A DNA stretch of 64,000 nucleotides from contig NC_016131.3 of assembly GCF_000005505.3 (NCBI RefSeq), positions 37,880,855 to 37,944,854 of the forward strand, given 5' to 3'. The notes below the pieces were generated by a model, which was not told where the DNA came from, did no database searches, and saw only the letters and a list, made by a program, of their open reading frames with translations. Made by a program: the position numbers and the translations under genes. The stretch is from Brachypodium distachyon (Eukaryota; Streptophyta; Magnoliopsida; Poales; Poaceae). Shown one piece after another: positions 1 to 11,600 of the stretch; within the stretch, counting starts at the first letter, position 1, and each line of letters begins with the position of its first letter.

Positions 1-860
1 CGTTGCCTCTTGGATGAGCGATAGAGGCGAAGTGGATTTTAGTGCTCATGTCCTCGCAGTAAGCTCGGAACACCGCACTAGTGAATTGTGTGCCATTATC
101 TGTGATGAAGCTGTTAGGCACACCAAACCGGCACACAATGCTCTTGAAGAACTTGATGGTCGCCTGCGCTGTGACAGCTCGCACAGGCTCCACCTCGACC
201 CATTTTGAGAACTTGTCAATGGCTACAAGGAAATACTCATAACCGCCGACAGCTCTCGGCATCTTGATGACGATGTCCAGCCCCCAGACCGCGAACGGCC
301 ACGAGGACAGGACTTGCAGGGCTTGAGCTGGCTGATTGCTCTTCTTGGCGTGAAACTTGCATGCTTCACAAGTCTTGACTAGTTGCTCGGCATCGGCCAA
401 GGCTGTCGACTCGTAGAAGCCGTGCCAGAACGCTTTCCCAGCTAGCGCCCTGGAGGCCACATGGTGCGAACATGTGCCTCGATGGATATCCTCCAGCAGC
501 ATGCACCCTTCCTCCTGGGGCACGCAGAGGAGCATAACTCCGTTTGGACGCCTCCGGTAGAGATCCCCATCCACCAGAACGTACATCTTTGCTTGCCGAG
601 CTACTCGCTCCGCGGCAATGTCTTCTTCCGGGAGGGTTCCGTACTTGAGATAACGTTCAAGCATGCCACAAGTTCAGTAGCATGGTGCCCCGCAACTGCG
701 GGGTCTCCTTGGGTCGCCAGAGGGGCTTCCCCGGCAACCGTCTTGGGATCGACAGAGGGCTTTGACTGCCTCTGTACGAATACCCCAGGAGGCACCTTGC
801 TTCATTCCACTGCCCACTTGGACAGTTCATCTGCAACAAAGTTATCCTTGCGTTTCACGT
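1..860 (-). pseudogene. gypsy integrase, copy 1 (partial)
   Basis: The minus strand encodes the HHCC zinc-binding region (a CEAC motif preceded by paired His) and the start of the DDE core, with the motifs GLDIV and TDNGTQFTSAVF visible. The frame is open to the left window edge, so the catalytic Glu region is outside. The linker between RNase H and integrase is shorter than in the copy at 43414-43806 and changes frame, so the polyprotein cannot be read through. Role in the family: integration of retrotransposon cDNA into chromosomes. Confidence 0.75.
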
Positions 861-862
861 GC

Positions 863-1765
863 TCAAACTGGAGTCCCTTGAACTTGGACTCCAGCTTTCG
901 CACTTCTTCCACGTACGTTGCCATCTGGGGGCAGTCGTAGTCCTTGTTGACTTGATTGATCACGAGTTGAGAATCCTCGCGAACAATCAGGCGCTTGATG
1001 TCGAGGACGATCGCCGCGCAGCCCGGCTAGTAGCCCCTCGTACTCTACTGTGTTGTTGGTGGAGTTGGCGAAGTCAAGCTGAATCACGAACTTGAGTTGA
1101 TCTCCAGTGGGCGACTCGATCACTACTCCGGCACCGGCACCCTGCAGACTGATAGCGCCGTCGAAGTACATGACCCAGTATCCTTCATCTAACCTGCCGG
1201 GAAGGCTTGCTTCTGGCTCTCCTTCTTCTATTCCCATAGATGTCCACTCCGTGACGAAGTCAGCGAGAGCAGCGCTCTTGATGCTCTTGCTGTTCGCGAA
1301 ACGTAGCCCAAACTCCGCTAGCTCCATCCTCCATTCGGCCACCCTTTGGGTGGCTTCACGGTTGATGAGGGCCCGCTCCAGGCAGAAACACGACACCACC
1401 GTGATGCTGTGCGCCTGAAAGTAGTGGCGCAGCTTCCGTGAAGAGAGCAGGATCCCAAGCAAAAGCTTATGGACCTGCGGGTACCATACCCGGGCATCGC
1501 ACAACACCGTGCTGACGAAGTACACGGGGTGCTGCACTAGCCGCTTGCGGGGAAAAGTCTGAGTGGCCTGCCCCTCGACTCTCGGGGTAGAGGCGGTAGC
1601 CGGGGGTTCTTCCGGATTTCCAGGAGCCCCCTGCCCCACTGTCTCAGCCCCCGGAAATTCCACTTCTCTCTCGGCAACGAGCACAGGGCTCACTACCTGA
1701 TCCATCGCTGGTAGGTAAAGCAGCAACGGCTCGCCCGGCTTAGGAGCGACGAGGATCGACGGCAA
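863..1765 (-). pseudogene. gypsy RNase H plus archaeal-type RNase H, copy 1
   Basis: A 300-residue frame covers the end of the RT-linked RNase H (HPVYFVSTVL, then a REAT..VAEWRMEL segment) followed by a second RNase H beginning with YFDGA and continuing to an EYEGLLAGL motif. The second domain is the dual RNase H of Tat elements. The frame is lost near 1017, after the EYEGLLAGL motif, where the copy at 43864-44265 continues through a GDSQLV and an ADELSKW motif; a small insertion/deletion is the likely cause. It should degrade RNA in RNA/DNA hybrids during reverse transcription, but this copy is broken. Confidence 0.8.
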
Positions 1766-2739
1766 CTTTAGGTACTATTTCAAGTCCTGGAACGCCGCTT
1801 TTGCCTCGGGGGTCCAGGGTACTGGGCCCTTCTTCTTCATTACCTTGAAGAAAGGCAAGGCTCACTCGCCCAACCTTGAGATGAAACGCCCGAGCGCCGC
1901 AACGCAACCGTTGAGGCGCTGGACATCTCTGACCTTGCGGGGTGTCTCCATTTTCTCAATCACTTCGATCTTCTATGGGTTGGCCTCGATTCCCCAGTGA
2001 GATACCAAGAAGCCCAGCAAGTGCCCTGAGTCCATGCTGAACGTTCATTTCTTGAGGTTAAGCTTGAGCTTGATCCTGCGGAGATTATCGAATGTCTCCT
2101 GCAGGTCGCCGATGAGCGAGTCCCCACGCCGCGACTTGACAACGATATTGTCCATGTAGGCCTAGAGATTACGGCCTAGCTGGGGTCCCAGACACTCGCG
2201 CAAAGCACGCTGAAATGTCGAGCCCGCATTCTTCAGCCCGAAAGGCATGCATGTATAACAGTAGCAGTCAATCGGGGTGATAAATGTTGTTTTATCCTCA
2301 TCTTCGACTGCCATCTTGATCTGATGGTAGCCAGAGAAGGCATCTAAAAAGCACAACGACTCACAACCCGCTGTGCAATCTACTATTTGCTCAATACGGG
2401 GTACAGGGAAGGGGTCCTTAGGGCATGCATGATTAAGATCAGTGAAATCCACACACATGCATAATTTATTTCCAGCCTTAGGGACTACAACAGGATTTGC
2501 TAACCAAGTAGGGTACAACACTTCCCTGATTGCCCCGGTGTTCTTGAGCTTCTCCACTTCTTGCTGGATGAAGTCCTTGCGTTCTTGTGCTTGCCGGCGA
2601 ACATTCTGCTTGACGGGGCGCGCGTCTGACCGCACCGCCAACCGATGCTCGATCACCTCTCTGGGGACTCCGGGAAGGTCTGACGGCTCCCAAGCGAACA
2701 CGTCAGAATTTCCTCGGAGGAAGGCAATGAGGGTGCTTT
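1766..2739 (-). pseudogene. gypsy reverse transcriptase, copy 1
   Basis: The longest open part is 2162-2701 (179 residues). It contains the fingers and palm motifs FTDLNHACPKDPFP, FLDAFSGYHQI and MPFGLKNAGSTFQ. A stop codon at about 2162 separates these from the active-site loop, which reads YMDN instead of the usual YxDD (the copy near 45230 reads YMDD). A stop plus loss of the second catalytic Asp means that this copy is dead. The connection region 1766-2140 is still recognisable by comparison with 44845-45200 but contains further stops. Confidence 0.85.
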
Positions 2740-2740
2740 C

Positions 2741-3460
2741 CTATTTGTCGCCGAGGCTCTCACCGATGGAAATAGTGCATGCCTCCTTGCCGGCTTGCAG
2801 GGGTACCTTCTTGACCTTGGCACCCTCCTCCTTCAGCTTCATGCCCTTGCTGACGCGCGGGCTGGAGCTGGTACCGCCCCTGGCATCCTGCTCGGGAGGG
2901 GCTCGCGCCTTCTTCTGTGCGGGCTGCTCGCCCGCAAGTGGATCCTCGTTCCCAGCAACGTCGTAGTCGCCAAAATCCGCCACTACAGAGGTCTTCACGA
3001 CCTCGCCCACGCACCAAGTAGCGTCCTTCAGGTCGCACTTGATGGAGAGTACACCACATGTTGATGGCATCTTCATCACGCCATAGGCGCCATGAGTTGC
3101 CGCCATGAAGTTGATCAGGGTCAGCCGACCAATGATCCCGTTGTACGGCAATGCGGTGTGAACCACGTCGAAGACAACGTGCTCAGTCCGGAAGGCTTCC
3201 TAGGACCCGAAAGCCACCGAGAGCATGATTCGCCCCATGGGCTGTACCACTCCGGGGTTGATCCCCCGGAACGGGTCGGTGGGCTTCCTTTCCTCCAGGG
3301 GCAGCTGAAGCTTTTCCACCCACTTGCCGGACAGGAGGTTAAGGCTTGCTCCGTTGTCCACCAGAACCTTGGTCAGCGTCACGTTGTTAATGATCGGTGA
3401 TACCACGAGGGGTAGTACCCTTGATCCCAAGGGACGGATCTGGTGATCGTCCGAGTTGAA
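2741..3460 (-). pseudogene. gypsy aspartic protease region, copy 1
   Basis: The motif VLVDNGASLNLLS at about 3322-3360 (minus strand) matches the protease active-site segment, here with DNGA rather than the usual D(S/T)GA. It is followed by DPFRGINPGVVQPMG and, in another frame at 2741-3166, by the PYNGIIGRLTLINFMA region. The frame change near 3190 marks a break compared with the continuous frame 45919-46437. The protease would cut Gag-Pol. Confidence 0.75.
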
Positions 3461-3527
3461 GGTGATGGGCACGCGCAACCACCTCAACGGAGGTTGGGCC
3501 TCCACACTGGGGTGGAGGGCGCACACC

Positions 3528-5386
3528 TCACGGGTGAGCCGTGTGAGACGTGAGAGCGCATGCTCCCCCGTGGATGCAGGCGACGTCGTGGGGCTCCTTA
3601 AAGCCGGGCTCGTCGATGTCGTGGCTGCAGTCGTACTTGCATTGTTCAGCACGAGGCTTGTCCCGTCCCCGGGGAGGCCGATCCTTGCCGCCACGGCCTT
3701 GACTGTGATCCCCCGCGGGTTCTCCCTTGTCGCCGCTGCTGGTTGCGGGGGTTGTTGGGGCAATCGCGGGAGAGGTGCCCAATGTCCCCGCAGTTGAAGC
3801 AAGCTTTGGCAGCGCGGCACTCCTCAGGGCACTGCTCGCGCTTCTCCTTGATGGTCTGGAGAGTGCGGCAGTCCTGTGCGCCGTGGGTGGCATTCGTGTG
3901 GATGGGGCAGCGTGCGGCCGCCGCCGGCTTGCTACCCGATGCTCCTACCGACGCCGCCTTCTTGGTGGGCCTCTGGGGAGCCCCCGGTTCCGCGGCAAGC
4001 ACTTGCTTCCCGCCGTGTTTCCGGGAGCCCTCGGGTCGGTTCGCCGCCGTTTTGGTGGCAAACTTAGGCGCTAGGCTCTCTTCCTCGGCCATCGCGCATT
4101 TGTGCGCGAGGGCGTATAGATCCTTGGTAGTCTGGATCCGGTGCGTGTTCAGCTTCTCACGCATCTTCGGGTCACGGACGTTGATGGCGTACGTGTTAAT
4201 CATGGCGGCCGCTTCCGCCTCTGGGATGGAGTAGGAGATGTTGGAGAACCTGTTTGTAAAGTCCCGCAACGTCTGCCCCGGCTTAGACCCAACGGGCATG
4301 TTGAGCAACCAAGTTCTCGCTGATCCTTTCAGGACCATCGCGAACCAGTTGGCCCTGACCTTGTCGTCGGCACCGATAGCATGCATGCCCAACGTGTAGG
4401 CCAGGAGAAAATCCTTGGCATTTACGGTCCCGTCGTACGTCCCGAGCGTTAGCGCTCGGAACTTGCGGGGCCATGTCACCCTCGCAGCTCGCGGGTGAAC
4501 GTGGCACCGCCGTCATCGGTGCCCACGGGAGCATCTTCCTGCTTCTCTGGACGCTGGCGCTCTCTCTCGCGCCAGGACGCCTCGCGCATCACCTGGCGTG
4601 ATGGTCGGTGACGAGTCCGAGTAATCCTCGGGATCCTCGCCGTCTTGTCCTCCCGAGGGTGGAGGATGCTCTCCTTGTCCCGAGGCGCGGGGAGCGTCCC
4701 CGCGTCCCGGGTTCTGTCCTCGGCCCGAACCGGCCGGGCCACCCTCACCTTGCGGTTGTTGGGCGGCGAGCGCGAGGAGCGCGTCCAGCTCCGCACTCCA
4801 CACGTCGGGCGTCGGCAAGCCTTGCGGTGGCTCGTAGCGCACCATGACACACACAGCGATGATAGCTTCTGTCGGGGTCTAGGCGGGAGGCTGCCGGTTC
4901 TTAGACCTGCTGCCGTCCACCCGGTCACCCGATGCCCTCGGTTGAGAGGGTCGAGATCCCACTGGCGTCGTACGTGACACGCTGTATATAGTTGTGGCGC
5001 GGCTGGTGCGGCGCGTCCTCAGCCCGCGAGTTAACGTGCGATGTTGAGGTCGCCCGTGCGACTGGCTCGGGCGCTAGGCACCACAGGTCCCCTCAGACGG
5101 TTGTCTGTCGATGCCCGAGGAGGTGACGGTGGCAGTTGCGGTTGCTGCTGCGGCTGTTGAGGTTGGTGGCGTGGGGGTGACCCCTGGTCCCCGTGACCTT
5201 GCGACCCACGTGCAGCATCGTGGGATCGAGTGCGCATGGTCAGCGTGTCGCGCAAGTCGACCCGGGGCTTGTTTGCCTTCTTGGGTGGTATGGCGACCTG
5301 ATGTGGACGATCTCGTTTGTGACGAAGCTGTTGACGCCGGCGGTCACCCGAAGTTCTCTGCACGCCCCCCTACCTGGCGCACCAGA
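3528..5386 (-). pseudogene. gypsy gag, copy 1
   Basis: The main open part 3646-4479 begins WPRKFRALTLGTYDGTV, carries the capsid-like stretch (KDFLLAYTLGMHAIGADD, GSARTWLLNMP) and ends with a CCHC zinc knuckle, CFNCGDIGHLSRDC, near 3760-3800. Compared with the copy at 46663-47679 about 40 residues are missing after LLNMP (the SWADLREQFVNAF segment). The acidic, Pro/Gly-rich N-terminal part spans 4480-5360 in several frames. The primer-binding region lies next to the LTR (ctggcgc at about 5375-5380). Confidence 0.75.
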
Positions 5387-6186
5387 TGTTGGAGCACGGG
5401 TCTCCGGCACCGGGGATGTTGGACACCCCCTTGTTGTTCGGTGGAGGGCAAGGAGATCGCTCCGATGATTGCCGACGTGACGAAAGACACGTAGTGTGGA
5501 CAACTAGATTTACCCAGGTTCAGACCACCCGAAGGTGTAACACCCTACATCCTGCTCTAAGGAACTCGGCTATCGGTGAACACAATCTTGCCTGTTACTG
5601 ACTAGCGTTGGAACGGTGGCATTGGTCCTACTTTTATAGACAAGGGGATACCACAGGTGCTAATGCATGCAATGGGACACGTTAGCTATCCGCGTGTGAT
5701 TGCCACAAAACTTACACTATTGTTGATCCACGTTGAGCGCCATGCAGTGCCTAGGCCACTGTGCACGGTAAATAAAATGAATTATAGGGTAGCCGCTCTA
5801 GCCTTGCTGAGCAAAACTAGCCCTACCGATGTGACTCCTGTCGGTGCATTAAATGCACTACATCCGCTGTCTCGTCTTGTCTTCACTGTTCTGAGGGCCC
5901 CATCCGCATGCTCGAGCACGGGTTGCTAGGAGCCCCTTCCCGGCAACTGCACCTAGCCAGTTGCCGGGGCAGCGTGCCTTCCACTTCCCGAGACCAGAGT
6001 TCCCGGGTACCCACCAAAGCGGGTGCTTCTTCTGTTCCGGTTCTTGGCTTCGTCTTCGCCAATGACTGTCTCTTTGGGGCGGGCTTCCCGGGTCTATCCT
6101 TCCCGCGAGGCCAACCTGGCGGGGCTTCGTTACTCGCGACCCATGCGTCCCGTATCAGTGAGACCCCGTGGGCCACTGGTAGGACA
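5387..6186 (-). repeat. 5' LTR of gypsy copy 1 (800 bp)
   Basis: It runs from tgttggagcacggg (5387) to tggtaggaca (6186), so on the minus strand it starts TGTCCTACCAGTGG and ends CCAACA, a TG...CA LTR. A promoter-like TATA (CTATAAAAG on the minus strand) lies near 5632-5642, and the segment agrees over its length with the plus-strand LTR at 37992-38998. The internal edge adjoins the primer-binding region. Confidence 0.85.
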
Positions 6187-6338
6187 CATTGATTGCCACT
6201 GACGACCACAGAGTCGTCAAAGGTGCATTTACTATAGAAGACTGCCTCGATATCTTTTTTGATTGGAATTATTAATACTGTGGAGCCATCAACATTAAGA
6301 AGGTTTGACCGGAAACTCTATCTGTCCACTATATAACC
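6187..6338 (+). promoter_or_regulatory. promoter of GIR1-like copy A
   Basis: This block matches the region upstream of every other family copy: a gtcaaaggtgcattta motif, a gaaggtttgaccgg motif and a TATA box ctatataacc at 6329-6338. The more distal promoter part seen in copies B, C and E was displaced by the gypsy LTR insertion at 6186. Confidence 0.65.
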
Positions 6339-6539
6339 CCCCTCCCCCATGACCCAGAGGCCAAAACAAACACTATCCCCAATAGTCCTAATCTCCTTGA
6401 ATTTAGGCTACGAAAGAGGTAAACATTTATCTAGCTAGCATCTTCTTTTGTAAATTGTTGTTCTTCTTCGTTGCCAAATTTCTTTCCACATATTTCAATC
6501 TAATGTTATGTTGATCGGTCTTCTTGTATAGTGCGAACT

Positions 6540-6908
6540 ATGGGAAACACACTCAACGGCAACAACGGTGGTGGTAATGGAAGAGGCGGCCAAAACGGAG
6601 AGGTGGAGCCGCCAGTAGAGCCAAACTAGTGGCGTCTTATGGACTTGATACCAGCAGCGGCAGTTGAGAGAGATGGAGGTGAGGGGAGCGGCGGGTCCTC
6701 GCCGACATCATGTGTGTCATCAGACGGTAGCCCGTCGCGCGATGTTGTGATCCTCTATGAGTGTAGACGGTGCGTCAGGTTTTGTGGAGTCCCCAAGAAA
6801 GTATTCCCCATGTGCATGTACTGCAAACAGCCTAACCTCTTTCACCCTCCGTGCACAAACATCGAAATCAAGAAAAAACGTGATACCGACCAATCATCGA
6901 GCAAGTGA
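6540..6908 (+). pseudogene. GIR1-like zinc-ribbon gene, copy A (premature stop)
   Basis: The frame starts at the conserved ATG (6540), after a leader intron of about 6419-6531 with GT..AG borders. It reads 29 residues (MGNTLNGNNGGGNGRGGQNG...), then meets TAG at 6627-6629 where copy G has a Tyr codon. After the stop the same frame continues to 6908 with SCVSSDGSPSRD, a four-cysteine ribbon (CRRC ... CMYC) and the ending DQSSSK. The layout resembles plant GIR1/GIR2 proteins (a leucine EAR motif, a Ser-rich PSSCVSS stretch and a C-x2-C ... C-x2-C ribbon); here the EAR position reads EPPVEPN and has no LxLxL. An ATG at 6639 could start an 89-residue product containing the ribbon. Confidence 0.65.
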
Positions 6909-8155
6909 ATGGGATGTATTTTGTTGTCGCTGGGTGAGGTGTTCTTGTTAATTGTAAACCTCCTCGTTGAGGAGATGGTCGTAATAATTGTGTTTCGTTG
7001 AACAATTTTAACTTCACATATGGCGTCAGCGTTTTCTTTGCTTGAATTTATTTGGTTTGTTTCTTGAATTTATTTCTGTCTTTTGAGAGGGTTTTTTCAA
7101 GATGGCATGCACGTGCACCCGAATGTCTGTGTGCAAATCATGTTGTTCATCGGGATTTTGATGTTTCCACCAGATTAACTGGATGAGACTGAGCTCCATC
7201 ATATGACTATTCTTTTGCGGTGTAGAGGTGGATGGATGGGGCATAGCGGGATGAGACTGATCTCCATCAAAACCTTTTAAAAAACACACAAATTTCCATC
7301 TTCCTCTATGCACGTTGTCTTCTAATTCTTCACAAGCTAAGATTGTTCTCAAATGCAGCAGCGGTTGGATGTGTCTTCGCTAGTGCAACCAGAATTAAGG
7401 CAAATAAAGGTGGGCAATGAACATTTAGTCTTCGGTGTTGGGTTTGACTTGCAATTTTTAGAAGTAGTTTGCAAGATGCGATGATTCACGTGGCAAAATG
7501 TAAGATAAATCTTGTAATTCCTATGCACCGATAATCTTGACCTTTCAACAAAAATCAAACATTTTAGTCTTCGGTGTTGGATATCATGTTCAAGAATAGA
7601 GCATTTTTTAGATATGACTTTGCTAGTCTTTGTTCAATAAAATAAGAGACTGATTTGAATGGATCATGAAGTTATGAGTTGATTAATTTGCGCATACATA
7701 GACCATGGTGCACAACAATGCAATATGTAGACTGTTTTTCTGGGTAAACCCGAACAATTGGAAATGGAAACTCAATAAGAATTCACTCCAGTTCAGAAAC
7801 TTCTGAATAGTTATGTAGTAATACAATAAATATCTGCAGCCTATTTAACCTAAAAGGCGACAATCTTTATGAATATTTAAAAAATGCCAAGTAATTATGG
7901 TTATGCAAGGGGGTGGTGTGGAAAGGTACGGGAAGCCAACATGCATCTTAATTGCCCCCGGCCCACCACCCTCTCGTGGTTCCTCTGGGAGATCACGGAT
8001 GTTGTTTTCCCTCAGAAAAGGGATGACGGTTGGACAGAGGTGGAGCTGGGTGAGTTCCACAATGAGAGGGACAGATGGGGAATAGCTGCCGGCTGGGTGC
8101 CATAGCTGTAGAGAGTTCGTCCTATGTAGGGTGTGGGGGCGGGGGGGGGGGGGTA
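6909..8155 (+). repeat. 3' flank of copy A, duplicated at 28449-29715
   Basis: The segment is nearly co-linear with the flank of copy G, apart from about 40 bp missing here after 7055 and scattered substitutions. No gene is convincing. Short frames (for example 7845-8387 minus) lack recognisable domains and are not maintained in the other copy. The homology ends in a G-run near 8139-8153. Confidence 0.7.
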
Positions 8156-8640
8156 CGCCGAAGACTGCTACTATATTAAGATCCATTTTGAATTGCATTA
8201 GGCAGCAAAGAACATGATTTTTTCGTTTCTTAATGGACCAAGAATTAGGGATGTAAATGGCGCCACTAGGCCTGTTTGCTAGATATCGTAGTGTGTTTTT
8301 TCCGTAAAAAAAAAGGATCATTGGCCTGCAGAAGTCATAAACAGGCCTGAACGGACACCAAGCGGACCGCCGTTTACATCCCAACAAAGAAGCAACTGAA
8401 AAAGATAAATGACTTTCTTACAGGAAGGGAGAAAAAAGTGCTATTGTGGCCAAATCCTTAGGTCTCGCTGAGCAGCGTCGGCCGCCGGCGTCTCGGCGAT
8501 TGGATCGGGTGAGGAGGGCATCGACAAGTTCAGGCGCTCGGCCTCCTGGATTAATTTTATCCTGGTTACCTAATGGGCTCTAGGACTGCATACGAAATTT
8601 TTTGGGCCCATCTAAATTCGGGGCCTGTTTAGTCGAACAG
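8156..8640. other. intergenic, partly homologous to 10690-10960
   Basis: No gene is supported. The stretch 8438-8600 (gtgctattgtggccaaat onward) matches 10695-10930 and marks the distal start of the repeating family unit, with indels between the two. The part before 8438 shows only A/T-rich sequence and a short run of A. Confidence 0.5.
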
Positions 8641-9139
8641 GCTGCACTCCCATGGGCCCGGGCCAACTGCACCATGGGAACCACCGTCAGATCCTCACCG
8701 CGGGAATCATCCAGGTCTATCTGGCTAGTTCACTCACACACACAAAAAATCTGGCTAGTTAAGTACTTGAGCCACCTTGTCCTTTCTGTATTCCCCTAAA
8801 CTTAATTAATCAATAAAGAGAGCTTCTTCTAAAAAAATGCAGGATATCACCGATCCTTGCTGCTTGCGGCGACACCATCACCACCTTCCTGCCATTCATG
8901 CCCCCCTCATCGCATCCTTCCACGTCAACGTCCACCGCGCAACGGACTCCACTGCATTTACTACAAAAGAGGTGTAATAGCAATAGAGATAATGGCGATG
9001 ATGAACCGACGACCATATTCAAAGGTGCATTTAGTACAGAAGACTGCTCTGTTTGTTTGATTTCGAATACTTAATACATTGTGGAGCCATGGACATGAAG
9101 AAGGTTTGACTGGAACATCCTTCCGTCCACTATATAACC
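8641..9139 (+). promoter_or_regulatory. upstream block and promoter of copy B
   Basis: The block aligns with 11650-11979 and 13990-14374: a ccatgggaaccaccg motif, a cctgccattcatgcccc motif, a gcatttactac motif, gaaggtttgac and the TATA box ctatataacc at 9130-9139. About 120 bp near 8716-8840, containing ctggctagtt twice, interrupts the alignment and may be an insertion. Confidence 0.6.
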
Positions 9140-9350
9140 CCCCAACCCCCACACACACCACCACCACGGCCTCAATACCAAATAAAACACAATCCTTCAA
9201 TATCCCTTTCTCCTTCCGATCTCCTTGAATTTAGGTGACCGAGAGGTAAACATCTTCCTTTGTTAATTGTTGTTCCTATTGCAAAATTTCTTTAGATATA
9301 TATTTCAGTCAAAAGGTATGTTAATCGATCTTGCTCATATAGTGTGAACT

Positions 9351-9704
9351 ATGAGCAACATAGTCAACGACAACTGTGGAAGCGGTAATGGCAGTGGCGG
9401 CCAGAACGGAGGGAGGCAGGTGGTGCAGCCTCTACAGCTGAACTTAGGGCCTATGGTGGCGGCACCACCAGCAGTGGCAGTTGAGGAGGGCGATGGAGGC
9501 AACGGAAGCAATATGTCATGGCCGACATCATGTGTGTCATCAGACGGTAGCCCGTCACGTGAAGATGTGATCCTCTGTCAAAGCAACAGGTGCTTCACGC
9601 TATGTATTGTGACTAAGAAGGAATTCCCTAGGTGCCTCAACTGCAAATGGCCTAGCCTCTTGATCCGGAACGTTGGCGATCGCGACCAGTCCTCGAGCAA
9701 ATGA
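9351..9704 (+). CDS. GIR1-like zinc-ribbon protein, copy B (117 aa)
   Basis: An intact frame. The start is the ATG nine bases after the acceptor of a leader intron (9246-9342, GT..AG), the same arrangement as in the other copies. Residues 1-22 are Asn/Gly-rich; LQLNLGPM at about 28-35 is a classical LxLxL EAR motif, which in GIR1-type proteins recruits TOPLESS-type co-repressors. PTSCVSSDGSPSRE follows, then the ribbon region CQSNRC ... CLNC and the end DQSSSK. The first CxxC is altered: the first Cys has become Ser and a new Cys lies three residues earlier, so zinc binding may be lost. The GIR1-like assignment rests on motif order and size; any repressor role is inferred. Confidence 0.65.
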   Translation: MSNIVNDNCGSGNGSGGQNGGRQVVQPLQLNLGPMVAAPPAVAVEEGDGGNGSNMSWPTSCVSSDGSPSREDVILCQSNRCFTLCIVTKKEFPRCLNCKWPSLLIRNVGDRDQSSSK

Positions 9705-10398
9705 AGGAGATTAGTCATGCGTCTCGGAGAGGTATGTATTTTCTGTGTTGGCGCTGAGTGAGGGACTGGTGACTATTGTCGGGTCGTCTACTTAATTAGA
9801 CAATGTTATCTTATATGTATTATTTGCCTTTTATGGTTTGTGTACTAATGTTGTGTTGATTAGTGGTTATAATGATGTTGTGTTCTTGTTAATTGTAAAC
9901 CTCTTGGTTGAGGAGGTGGTGGCAATAAGTGTGGACAATTTTATTTCACATATGACACCGGTTCCCTTTGGTTGTTGTAGTCGTTTTATTTGTTTCGTGC
10001 CTCTGAAAGGATTAATAAAACGTTGCAATATTTCCTAGCTTTGAAAGGGTTTTTTCAATCCGGCGTACACATGCAACCCAATGAGCTATCAAAAAAAGTT
10101 AAACAATTTAGTTTTCGGTGCGGACTATCATGTTCATGAAAAAAACATATTTTAGATATGACTTTGCTAGTCTTGCTTCAATTAAATAAGTGACAAATTT
10201 AAGTGAATTAATAAGTTATGAGTTGATTAATTTGGGCATACATAGACCATTGTGCATGGCAATTGCAATATGTAGATGGTTTTTCTAGTAAACCTCAAAA
10301 GTAAGAATATGGAAATGGAAACTCAATAAGAATCCAATTCAGTTCACGAAACTTCCGAGGAAAAAAGTTATGCAATAAGGAGTAATATAATTAATATA
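9705..10398 (+). repeat. 3' flank of copy B
   Basis: Non-coding. Segments such as ttagatatgactttgctagtct and the stretch around 10310-10390 match the flanks of copies A, C and G, so the duplicated unit extends well beyond the reading frame. No further gene is seen. Confidence 0.6.
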
Positions 10399-10511
10399 CT
10401 CCCTCCGTTTCATAACTCTTGTCTCAAATTTGCCAAAAAATGGATGTATCTATTACTAAAAAGCGTCTAGATACATGTAATATTTCGACAAGAATTATGG
10501 AACGAAGAGAG
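10399..10511. mobile_element. Stowaway-type MITE (113 bp)
   Basis: The ends ctccctccgttt and ggaacgaagagag are imperfect inverted repeats flanked by TA on both sides (10397-10398 and 10512-10513), the TA target duplication of Tc1/mariner-related Stowaway elements. It sits in the 3' flank of copy B; the flanking sequence matches the empty site in copy A near 7830-7850. Confidence 0.85.
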
Positions 10512-10513
10512 TA

Positions 10514-11600
10514 TATCGTAGTTAACCTAAAAGACAACAATCTTTGTGAATATCTTGTTTTTTAAGGGAAACGATTGCAGCACTCATGGAGTCACCTCTA
10601 TGGTCGGATAGATTTTTTGAAGGGAAACATTTTAGTTTATTTGAAATAAAATCTTGAATGACATTCTCGTAATCGATCTTCTCCAACACTGCACTCTGAA
10701 GTGCTATTGTGGCCAAATACTGCAGCACTCATGGAGTCACCTACCTGGTTCAATTGATGAATTGGTGCCGTCGGCATCTCGGCGATTGGGATCGCCAGAA
10801 CGGATCGGATGACGAGGGCGTCAACGACAAGTCTAGGCGCTCGGCGGGCCGCTCGGCCTCCTGGCCTCTGTTAAGTCATTTTATCCTGGTTACCTAATGG
10901 GCTGTAGGACTGCATAGTAAAAAAATTTGGGCCCTGGGCACTGTTCAGTCTAACAGGCCGCACTCCGATGCATGGGCCTAGGCCGGCCTCTTCCCTGCCT
11001 CCTCAGTCCTCAGGCCGCCTCTGCCGGTGGAACGGAAGCCGATCCGCCTGTCGTCGCCCTCAATTCCTCCAAGGTTCCGTTTGGCATTGCAGTGGATTAT
11101 CATAATCCCGGTTTTTTTCACCTTCTTTTTACTACTTTTGTGTTTCCCTAACTACTTTTTTCCTATTTTTGTGTGTAATTTTCCAAAGCAGATTACAAAA
11201 TAAGTTCAATGAAAGCACAGTACAACAATGCCAAAGTGAGCCCAACAACTGCTGCCACTACTGGCCGGCGCCTCCGCTGGTCGAAGCGGACCCGCCGTCG
11301 CTGATCCACCCCCTCCGCCCTCTCTCCCTCCAACTGCTGCCGGTCGTCGCCCCGCCGGTGGAAGAGGAGCCACCGCCACTAATGTTAAATATTATGGGTA
11401 GGATACATATAGTATATTCCTCTCTTTTGGATAAGGTTTCACACATATTAGAGCCACCAAATTTGTTAAGCGATAGATGGCATTATACCGGCATGCAAAT
11501 TTTACTTCGGTGCGAATAAAATTGTTCTCTTTAATAGTTGCCTGGGGGGCAAATTCCACAAACATTACACTTAAATTACAAGACATTGTGTTGTTGAGCC
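10514..11600. other. distal upstream region of copy C
   Basis: The first part continues the flank of copy B. A 20-bp repeat, gcagcactcatggagtcacc, occurs at about 10574 and 10721 and brackets roughly 146 bp that are absent from the matching place in copy A's neighbour, suggesting a small insertion. 10700-10960 matches 8438-8640. 11080-11590 has no match in the other units. It contains a short Pro-rich open stretch (11258-11400) without recognisable domain and no gene that I can support. Confidence 0.45.

Larger units (their letters stand above)
1..6186 (-). mobile_element. Tat-lineage Ty3/gypsy retrotransposon, copy 1 (3' part outside the window)
   Basis: Read on the minus strand the order is 5' LTR, primer-binding region, gag, protease, reverse transcriptase, RNase H, a second (archaeal-type) RNase H, integrase. 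That order with two RNase H domains is characteristic of the plant Tat lineage (RIRE2/Grande-like). The element is cut by the left window edge inside integrase, so its 3' untranslated region and 3' LTR are not seen. Its outer LTR edge at 6186 is followed by cattg, which is probably one copy of the 5-bp target duplication because the related unit at 27727 has the same bases in uninterrupted sequence. Several frames are broken, so it is not autonomous. Confidence 0.85.

Noticed and set aside
461..940. 159-residue plus-strand frame
   Set aside because: Antisense shadow of the gypsy RNase H/integrase linker; the same shadow recurs opposite 43769-44077.
11169..11519. 116-residue Pro-rich plus-strand frame
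   Set aside because: Not present in the other family units, no domain, no promoter or splice context; probably chance openness in a GC-rich insertion.
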